From positions 1 to 22,279 of the forward strand of contig CAZJWR010000060.1 of assembly GCA_964549765.1 (NCBI GenBank): DNA of 22,279 nucleotides, read 5' to 3'. Positions 17,023 to 22,279 of this stretch are shown piece after piece. Numbering within the stretch: position 1 is the stretch's first letter; every line of letters begins with the position of its first letter. The notes beneath the pieces are model-generated. The model searched no databases. It saw nothing but the letters and a program-made list of their open reading frames with translations, and had not been told where the DNA came from. Origin of the DNA: CAZJWR01 sp964549765 (GTDB taxonomy: Bacteria; Zixibacteria; MSB-5A5; GN15; JAAZOE01). Both the position numbers and the translations under genes were made by a program.

Positions 17023-18323
17023 GCCGCCACCTCGCCGTGCAATGTCCAACTGTCGGCCCGCTCGATGCCGACCGTCAGGATTTTCCCCAGCATGTCCCGG
17101 TTTCCGGGAAACAGGACGGTTTTGTTGCCCTCGGTTTTGCCCTTCCAGATGGCCTTGTCGCGGCGACTGACGCCGTCAACCAGAACCGAATGCACGCGCC
17201 CTACTTCCCGCTGATTGACGGTGAAGGATATTTCCTTCTGGAGCTTTATCAGCATCTGCAAGCGTCGCAGTTTTTCAGCATCGGGAATATCATCGGTTAG
17301 GTGGGCCGCGGCCCAGGTGCCATCGCGGACGGAATAGCGGAACATAAAGGCCGCGTCGAAGCGAATGTCGCGGACGGCGTCGAGCGTTTGCCGATAATCG
17401 TCGTCGGATTCACCCGGAAAACCGACCAGAAGATCGGTGGTGATGGCGATATCGGGCCGCGCCTGCCGCAGTTTGTCGACCAGACGGCGGTAATGGCTAT
17501 AGGTATAACCGCGAAACATTTTTTCGAGGACGTGATCCGACCCGCTCTGCAGAGGCAGGTGAACGTGACCCATGAGCTTCGGCTCAACGGCAAACAGATC
17601 AATCAGATTATCCGACAAATCCTTGGGATGCGAGGTAATGAAACGGATCCTGCGGATGTCGGTCTCCCCCGCTACGCGGCGGAGGAGGTCGGGAAAGCGC
17701 ACGTCGCCGGACGCGTAGGAATTGACATTCTGACCGACCAGCGTCACCTCGACGACGCCTTTCCCCACGAGACGATTGATATCATTGACAACCGCCTGCG
17801 GCTGACGGTGACGTTCCGGGCCGCGCAGGTAGGGGACGATGCAGTAGGCGCAATAATTGTCGCATCCCCGGGTGATAGTAACGTGGGCGCTGTAGGGGCA
17901 GTCGGGCGAGGGCGGGAATTCTGCCCAGTCCAGACCGTCCTGAAAATCGGTGGCAACAATAGGCACGCCGTTTCGTCTGGCGAGCAGGTGGGGAAGTTGA
18001 AAGAGCTGCTCGGTACCGAGGACAAAGTCGATGCCGGGGACTTTTTCGGCCAGTCCCGTTCCCATACGCTGCGCCATGCAGCCGACGGCGCAGACGACGG
18101 CGTCATTGTTTTTCTTGAATTGGACCAGTTCGGAGAGACGGCCCAAGGCGCGGGCTTCGGCGCGTTCGCGAACCGAGCAGGTGTTGAGGATGATCACGCC
18201 GGCTTCGGCCGGATCGCCGACCGGACGATACCCGGCGGCTTCCATGGCCGCCGACAGAATGCCGGAATCGGCCACGTTCATCTGACATCCGTAACTATGC
18301 AGATAATACGTCGTTCTTACCAT
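17019..18323 (-). CDS. miaB: tRNA-2-methylthio-N6-dimethylallyladenosine synthase MiaB
   Basis: 434 aa radical-SAM methylthiotransferase that adds the 2-methylthio group to i6A37 in tRNAs reading U-starting codons. N-terminal UPF0004 domain binds one 4Fe-4S cluster through C13 (SYGCQMN), C49 (NTCSVRE) and C82 (VGCMAQ). The radical-SAM cluster uses C154-xxx-C158-xx-C161 (RGCDNYCAYCIVPYLRG). The C-terminal TRAM domain (about 370-430) binds tRNA. The motif set (NTCSVRE, IVPYxRGPE) fits MiaB better than MtaB or RimO. The ATG at 18323 is chosen over the GTG two codons earlier because AGG of the RBS (AGGTGATT) is 5 bases from it. The stop overlaps the next gene by ATGA. Confidence 0.95.
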   Translation of the reverse strand: MVRTTYYLHSYGCQMNVADSGILSAAMEAAGYRPVGDPAEAGVIILNTCSVRERAEARALGRLSELVQFKKNNDAVVCAVGCMAQRMGTGLAEKVPGIDFVLGTEQLFQLPHLLARRNGVPIVATDFQDGLDWAEFPPSPDCPYSAHVTITRGCDNYCAYCIVPYLRGPERHRQPQAVVNDINRLVGKGVVEVTLVGQNVNSYASGDVRFPDLLRRVAGETDIRRIRFITSHPKDLSDNLIDLFAVEPKLMGHVHLPLQSGSDHVLEKMFRGYTYSHYRRLVDKLRQARPDIAITTDLLVGFPGESDDDYRQTLDAVRDIRFDAAFMFRYSVRDGTWAAAHLTDDIPDAEKLRRLQMLIKLQKEISFTVNQREVGRVHSVLVDGVSRRDKAIWKGKTEGNKTVLFPGNRDMLGKILTVGIERADSWTLHGEVAA

Positions 18324-18385
18324 AATCACCTATACATCCGAACGAAAGCACGGTAAGACAGCCCGAGCGGTTTCTCTCGGCTCAA

Positions 18386-18415
18386 AATATATCCCCGTCC
18401 GGCGGGTATTGTCAA
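18386..18415 (-). promoter_or_regulatory. miaB: Sigma70-type promoter of the miaB operon
   Basis: Minus strand: perfect -35 TTGACA (18410-18415), 18-base spacer, -10 TATATT (18386-18391, five of six). Predicted start near 18379, leader about 56 bases. The spacer holds a short GC-rich palindrome (CCCG-CCGGA-CGGG) and the leader begins with a 5-bp hairpin CCGAG/CTCGG (18363-18380). It lies just downstream of the terminator of the preceding unit. Confidence 0.68.
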
Positions 18416-18439
18416 CAAAATACGCTCCGAAGCGGCCAA

Positions 18440-18468
18440 GAAAAAGCCCCGGAATCGTTCCGGGGCTT
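18440..18468 (-). terminator. Intrinsic terminator after the M1 aminopeptidase gene
   Basis: An 11-bp perfect stem, AAGCCCCGGAA (18444-18454) and its complement (18458-18468), with a 3-base loop. In minus-strand RNA it is followed by a U-rich run (rc of 18441-18445 and beyond, CUUUUUCUU). It lies 25 bases after the stop codon. No U-run follows on the plus strand. Confidence 0.9.
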
Positions 18469-18492
18469 CGAAAAATCCAACGTGGACCCGTT

Positions 18493-20724
18493 TTACTCGA
18501 CGCAGCCTAACACCGGCGGGGGACCGCTCTTAAAGATATAGTTGATCATTCTGACGGCGTCACTGACGTCGATACCACAATCGCCATTTGTATCGCCCCA
18601 ATTCAAAATACACGGAGCCGGGCCGTCTTTAAAGATATAGTTTATGAGGAAGACGGGATCGCCGATATTGACGGTTTGATCGACATTGGCGTCACCCGGA
18701 CGCGCCTGTTCGACCGGCGCCACATGCAGCGTGAACTCCGCCGAATCAGCATAACTCGTATAGACGTTATGCCGGACACGAACCATGAAAGAAAAATCTC
18801 CCGATTCGCAGGCGGTGCCGGAGATAACTCCCGTCGACGGCTCCAAGGTCAACCCTGCCGGCAGCCCGCCGGAGATAATCTGGCAGGTGTAATCGGGCGT
18901 CAGGCCTTTGACCACGACAGTATCGTCGTAGGGCGAAGCCTGAAGGCCGTCGGACAGGCTATCGCTGACAATATGCAATGTGTAGTTTTCATAGGAAGAA
19001 GACCGCGAAATCCAGCGGTCGGGATCGAGAAGCAGCGTGGTCGGTTCCTGGTCGGTATGAAGAATGAAATCCTGATCCCGGCTGTCGTCGAACACCACCT
19101 GCGTCTCGCTGCCGCCGGCGGTCGTGAGCTCAATATCAATCGGCATAGTGAAAACCTGCGGATCGGTCATCTGCGCCTGACGAATATGCAGGTACGTCCT
19201 CCACCCGCCACCCGGGTCTGGCTCGGTAAGGTACGAAAACCGGTAGGTGGGGCGATACTGGCCGTATATCCATTCCTGGAAAAACCAGTCGAGATCGCGG
19301 CCGGTGGTAGCTTCGACCACCGCCTGAAAATCCTCGGTCGAGGCGTGCGACCATTTGTACTGCTCCCGGTAATTGGCGAACGACTGGAAAAAAAGGCTGT
19401 CGCCAACGACGTGGCGAAGCATGTGTAGCACCCAGCCGCCTTTGTCGTACGGGAGAGCGCTGAAAATACTCCATATGGACGTGGTATCCTGAATATAGAC
19501 GCTGCCGCCGGCGGTATATTCGAAGTTGTTCATGTAATTGTGGTAATAGGCGGTTCCGTATAGCGCCTCAAAGTACAAAGCCTCGGAATACGTGGCGAAT
19601 CCCTCATTCATCCAGATATGATGCCAATCGGAACAGGTCACCATATCCCCCCACCATTGGTGGCTGAGTTCATGCACGACGACTGCCTGCGAGTAGCCGA
19701 ACGACGATGAGGTCGTCGAGGTGTTCGTCTGATGCTCCATGGCGCCGCCCCAGTCGAAATGGGTGCAGCCGTACTTTTCGTCTATGAACGGGTATTGGCC
19801 GTATTTCACCGCCAGTATCTGAATCATCCGCGCCACGACGCTGTCGAAATACGGACGGGAATACTGATCCTGATCGGGATAGACGAAGAACTCGATCGGC
19901 ATCGAATCGTTGGGGCCGTAATGGTAATAATCGAACCAAACGGCGTACGGATGGATGGCCAGACTGATCAGATAGGGCGCGATGGGATAACGCGATTTCC
20001 AATGAACCGTGTGCGTTCCATCGCCATTATTGGTGTCCGACTGCACCAGGCCGTTGGACGATACGACCAGCGAAGTATCGACGGTCGCGATCATATCGAC
20101 CGAGTCGACCTTGTCGCGGGGGATATCGTTGCACGGCCACCAACTCCGGGCGCCCATCGGTTCCGAAAGGGTGGTGATCAGCGGCAGCCCGTTGTGGGAA
20201 GAGAAACTGAACCCCAGAAAACCGTCGCTGGACGACGGCGTCCCGTGATAGACGACGGTGAAATTGAACGGTTCGCCCATTGACGCCGCCTGGTCGAGAT
20301 ACACCGTGATGTGGTCATCGACATGGGTATAGGGAAGATTCCCGGTTTCATTATAGATGGAATCGACCGTGAGCGAATTCAGGAGATTTATTTTGATGGT
20401 GTCGAGCGAGGCGACCTGGACGGTACCGTACAGACCGACGCGACCGTAGATAACCCTGGCGATATGATCGATATCAAGTTCGATGTGATAATACCGCATA
20501 TCGTATTCCTGCCAGTTGGTGGCGGTTTTCGACGTCCATTGCGGTTCGAGGCGGGCGCGCTCGACCAGACGGGGTTTGAGATTATCCCACATCTGCTGAT
20601 GCAGTTCACGGGGATTATATTGGGGGATGGAATCCCCCCCGGCCTGGGCCCGGCTGTCGCTGTAAAATCCATTCAGGAACAGCAGGCAAAGGCCCGTAAT
20701 GAGGGCCGATACTTGAATTTTCAC
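18493..20724 (-). CDS. Secreted M1-family aminopeptidase with Ig-like and dockerin-like C-terminal repeats
   Basis: 743 aa from the GTG at 20724. Signal peptide about 1-28. M1 (gluzincin) N-terminal beta domain (about 70-270) and catalytic domain: zinc site HELSH (351-355) with E374 in NEGFATY, exopeptidase loop GGAMEHQ (326-332), and transition-state tyrosine probably Y426 in YDKGG. The loop has histidine where GAMEN has asparagine, which I believe is common in secreted FCB M1 enzymes. Then an Ig-like He_PIG-type domain (about 584-671, GLPAGLTLEPSTGVISG) and two dockerin-like calcium loops with ligands D678/N680/D682/D689 and D711/N713/D715/D722, each followed by a VxLINYIF-type helix. It likely trims peptides outside the cytoplasmic membrane. 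The longer TTG start at 20742 is rejected: GAGGAG (20731-20736) is placed 6 bases before the GTG. Confidence 0.92.
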   Translation of the reverse strand: MKIQVSALITGLCLLFLNGFYSDSRAQAGGDSIPQYNPRELHQQMWDNLKPRLVERARLEPQWTSKTATNWQEYDMRYYHIELDIDHIARVIYGRVGLYGTVQVASLDTIKINLLNSLTVDSIYNETGNLPYTHVDDHITVYLDQAASMGEPFNFTVVYHGTPSSSDGFLGFSFSSHNGLPLITTLSEPMGARSWWPCNDIPRDKVDSVDMIATVDTSLVVSSNGLVQSDTNNGDGTHTVHWKSRYPIAPYLISLAIHPYAVWFDYYHYGPNDSMPIEFFVYPDQDQYSRPYFDSVVARMIQILAVKYGQYPFIDEKYGCTHFDWGGAMEHQTNTSTTSSSFGYSQAVVVHELSHQWWGDMVTCSDWHHIWMNEGFATYSEALYFEALYGTAYYHNYMNNFEYTAGGSVYIQDTTSIWSIFSALPYDKGGWVLHMLRHVVGDSLFFQSFANYREQYKWSHASTEDFQAVVEATTGRDLDWFFQEWIYGQYRPTYRFSYLTEPDPGGGWRTYLHIRQAQMTDPQVFTMPIDIELTTAGGSETQVVFDDSRDQDFILHTDQEPTTLLLDPDRWISRSSSYENYTLHIVSDSLSDGLQASPYDDTVVVKGLTPDYTCQIISGGLPAGLTLEPSTGVISGTACESGDFSFMVRVRHNVYTSYADSAEFTLHVAPVEQARPGDANVDQTVNIGDPVFLINYIFKDGPAPCILNWGDTNGDCGIDVSDAVRMINYIFKSGPPPVLGCVE

Positions 20725-20841
20725 TATAATCTCCTCAGTCAAGTCAACGGTGTCGTTCTGCTGTAATTGTCGGAATTATCGACGATAAACCTAAGCGAGG
20801 GCGCCGATTTCCGGGTCCCGGTTGGCGGCGGGTACATCGGA

Positions 20842-20869
20842 AGGATAACATATGGAAACAATTTGTCAA
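20842..20869 (-). promoter_or_regulatory. Candidate promoter of the M1 aminopeptidase gene
   Basis: Minus strand: perfect -35 TTGACA (20864-20869), 16-base spacer, -10 TATCCT (20842-20847, four of six). The predicted start near 20835 gives a leader of about 110 bases. A weaker GATAAT lies nearer the gene but has no matching -35. Confidence 0.45.
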
Positions 20870-20948
20870 TCCGTTTATCCATAAACAGTCGTTTCATATG
20901 GTTTCGCCGGTATCTTCTCGAATCCAAGCCTGTAGCTCCACCATAAGG

Positions 20949-21020
20949 AAACGCTTCTATTGAATTAAACGCTTTTGGGTATCAAAGAGTTTCTGGGTAT
21001 GAAACATTTTGCCGGCCTTT
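20949..21020. repeat. Degenerate tandem repeat with an 18-bp period
   Basis: Four consecutive 18-base units begin at 20949, 20967, 20985 and 21003. Units 1 and 2 share AAACGCTT at the start, units 2 and 3 share TGGGTAT at positions 10-16, and unit 4 keeps only AA and a TTT near its start. The units are too diverged and too short for a CRISPR array and there is no unique spacer between them. Confidence 0.45.
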
Positions 21021-21045
21021 TTTTGCCGCCGCCCGAAGTCGACAC

Positions 21046-21078
21046 AAAAATAGCCGCCCGGGCCATCCCGGGCGGCTA
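21046..21078 (-). terminator. Intrinsic terminator after the BACON/dockerin protein gene
   Basis: A 12-bp perfect GC-rich stem, TAGCCGCCCGGG (21051-21062) and its complement (21067-21078), with a 4-base loop. In minus-strand RNA it is followed by U5 (rc of 21046-21050). It lies 30 bases after the stop codon of the upstream gene. Confidence 0.92.
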
Positions 21079-21108
21079 TATCCATTGTGATTGTTTTTCG
21101 GGCAACTA

Positions 21109-22279
21109 TTATGGATTTCCGCAGGGGGCGTCGCCGTATTTGAAGATATAGTCGATCAGGTACACGACGTCTTCAATGTTGACAAAGTCATTGCAATTGC
21201 AATCACCGACCGCATGCTCGGGTTGCGGCCCGGGACCCCCGCGGAAGATATAGTTGATCAAATCGACAACGTCGGCGATATTGATGGTGTTATCCCAGTT
21301 GAAATCACCGTGCAGGCGCCACACCTGCAAATTGACGTAGCCTTTGACGGGAGAATTCGTGGCCGTCGAGGAATATACATAGAACGAATCCGGGTACACA
21401 CCCCAGGTATACGTCCCGATATCAAGAGCAGCCTGCGGAAATGCCGGTGCCATGCCCGTGGAATCCACGAACCTCAGCCAGGGGATGTTCTCTTCGGTCC
21501 AGAAATCCATGCACCCGGGGTATTGATTAAAGATCTTGGTGACCGCCACCAGGTTAAAGGTGGTTCCGAATACTTCCTGGGCCGGGATATTGACGGTGGT
21601 GCTTTGCAGCCCGATTTCCGGTCCCTCGTCGCCGGGATTAACAGTCAGGGTTACGGGCACGATCTGGGGCGAGTTGGTGGCATCATTGGAATAGAAGACC
21701 AGAGTATCGTAGTAGGTGCCGACTGGATACCATTGCGCGTTATCGTCGGGCTGGAGATAGATAAAGTCGTCGTCGACACCCGAGGTGTCGGAAATAAGCA
21801 GCCAGTCCGACGTATGGGTCAGATGCCAATGCATGACGTCTTCCCCGGTATTTTCGACCTGGAGTGTTTTTATCCGGGGAAGAGCTCCCGGACCCTGCCA
21901 GCATTCATAGATGCTGAACTGAATGGAGGAGGGAAGCAGGACCAACCGCGCCGGGCTGTTGGAAATATGGAAATGGACGACCACGATCTGCGGCGAATTG
22001 ACGGCCTCGGGGGAAGTCACGGTTATGTCGAAATAGTGGTCGCCGAGCCCCAAACCCGTCGTATTGAATGACACCTGCACCGCCTGCGGCGCCGACCCCG
22101 TCGACGGCGTGAGTCCGGTGATATATTTGCAGGCTTCGGTGGCCGAATAGGTCAATAACCCCTCTCCGGAATTACTCACCGTGATGAATTTGGGGTTCGG
22201 ACTCTGCCCGAGCACTCCGACGACATGCAGAGTGTCGGGATCGAGTTCCATGACGGGCAAATCGGAAACGATCTGCAGG
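21109..22279 (-). CDS. 3' part of a secreted protein with BACON/Ig-like repeats and dockerin-like repeats
   Basis: The frame is open to the right window edge, so the start is outside; about 389 residues are visible. Numbering from the codon at 22260: three beta-sandwich repeats of roughly 100 residues (about 6-100, 103-207, 214-314). The first two end in similar strands (VNSPQIVVVHFHI, TNSPQIVPVTLTV) and the third has TNSPVKGYVNLQV at the same place, a pattern of BACON/ASH-like Ig domains in which NSP precedes the last strand. The tail (317-380) has two dockerin-like units, GDFNWDNTINIADVVDLINY and GDCNCNDFVNIEDVVYLIDY, each followed by IF and a GP/GDAP turn. It is probably a cell-surface or extracellular adhesive or scaffold protein; no enzymatic domain is visible in this part. 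It forms its own transcription unit, closed by a terminator. Confidence 0.85.
   Translation of the reverse strand, partial: LQIVSDLPVMELDPDTLHVVGVLGQSPNPKFITVSNSGEGLLTYSATEACKYITGLTPSTGSAPQAVQVSFNTTGLGLGDHYFDITVTSPEAVNSPQIVVVHFHISNSPARLVLLPSSIQFSIYECWQGPGALPRIKTLQVENTGEDVMHWHLTHTSDWLLISDTSGVDDDFIYLQPDDNAQWYPVGTYYDTLVFYSNDATNSPQIVPVTLTVNPGDEGPEIGLQSTTVNIPAQEVFGTTFNLVAVTKIFNQYPGCMDFWTEENIPWLRFVDSTGMAPAFPQAALDIGTYTWGVYPDSFYVYSSTATNSPVKGYVNLQVWRLHGDFNWDNTINIADVVDLINYIFRGGPGPQPEHAVGDCNCNDFVNIEDVVYLIDYIFKYGDAPCGNP

Larger units (their letters stand above)
20725..21045. other. Intergenic spacer between the M1 aminopeptidase gene and the upstream terminator
   Basis: About 320 bases, more AT-rich than the flanking genes. 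It holds the M1 gene RBS and leader, the candidate promoter at 20842-20869 and the degenerate 18-bp-period repeat at 20949-21020. I find no convincing open reading frame or tRNA here. The rest (about 20870-20948) shows nothing I can name. Confidence 0.6.

Noticed and set aside
17023..17049. Start of the GAF/receiver protein at 17049
   Set aside because: The ATG at 17022 forms an ATGA overlap with the miaB stop and has a GAGGTG RBS; the longer form adds residues MDIARRGGG that fit no membrane-helix start.
20725..20742. TTG start of the M1 aminopeptidase at 20742
   Set aside because: The GAGGAG of the RBS lies inside this extension, correctly spaced for the GTG at 20724, and the shorter form has a normal signal peptide.
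20739..20927. Small minus-strand open frame of 62 codons upstream of the M1 gene
   Set aside because: It covers the promoter and leader, has no RBS and no protein-like composition.
20905..20943. tRNA-like 3' end (TCGAATCC ... CCACCA on the plus strand)
   Set aside because: The T-arm spacing is wrong, and no acceptor, D or anticodon stem can be formed upstream.
20949..21020. CRISPR array
   Set aside because: Units are only 18 bases, abut each other without spacers and differ strongly; no cas gene is near.
21091..22071. A 326-codon plus-strand open frame opposite the BACON/dockerin gene, and similar long antisense frames (for example 17301-18356, 2900-3787, 3945-4586)
   Set aside because: They mirror genes with clear domains and motifs, have no recognisable domains or RBS, and arise because the GC-rich codon use of the true strand removes stops from the opposite one.

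Overview
The window looks like chromosomal DNA of an uncultivated bacterium of the FCB superphylum, most likely candidate phylum Zixibacteria or a close relative. This rests mainly on two secreted proteins (right end) that carry C-terminal dockerin-like repeats of the form GD-N-D-VNI-D-V-LINYIF-GPAP and Ig/BACON-like repeats, both of which are abundant in that phylum. The assignment is an inference, since no rRNA is present. All coding sequence is housekeeping, signalling or secretion related. I found no mobile element, CRISPR array, tRNA or rRNA.

Left block, minus strand (5846 to 1): a secreted 746-aa protein that looks like a PIG-L/LmbE deacetylase-type protein that has lost its metal-binding motif, followed with overlaps of a few bases by two ABC half-exporters and the first codons of a further gene (inositol-monophosphatase-like). 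The two ABC subunits have the marks of a heterodimer with one degenerate ATP site. A near-consensus promoter ends one base from the first AUG of this operon, which suggests a leaderless mRNA.

Middle, plus strand (5979 to 9783): a compact operon eno - ftsB/divIC - recO - glyQS with gaps of 9, 1 and 0 bases. It converges on pepA.

Right-middle, minus strand (18323 to 9862): miaB - GAF-rich hybrid histidine-kinase-like protein - HDOD protein - aroC - pepA. miaB and the kinase-like gene share an ATGA overlap. The two signalling proteins look like a pair: both have kinase dimerisation (DHp) segments, but the kinase-like one lacks the phospho-accepting histidine and has a receiver domain, while the HDOD protein keeps a histidine but has no ATPase domain. 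aroC and pepA each have their own likely sigma70-type promoter. In the aroC leader a perfect 9-bp inverted repeat would bury the aroC ribosome binding site in read-through mRNA but not in mRNA started at the local promoter.

Right end, minus strand (22279 to 18493): a 5'-truncated secreted protein with BACON/Ig-like repeats plus dockerin-like repeats, and an M1-family secreted aminopeptidase with an Ig-like and a dockerin-like tail. Each is followed by a strong intrinsic terminator, so they are separate transcription units. The spacer between them holds a degenerate 18-bp-period repeat.
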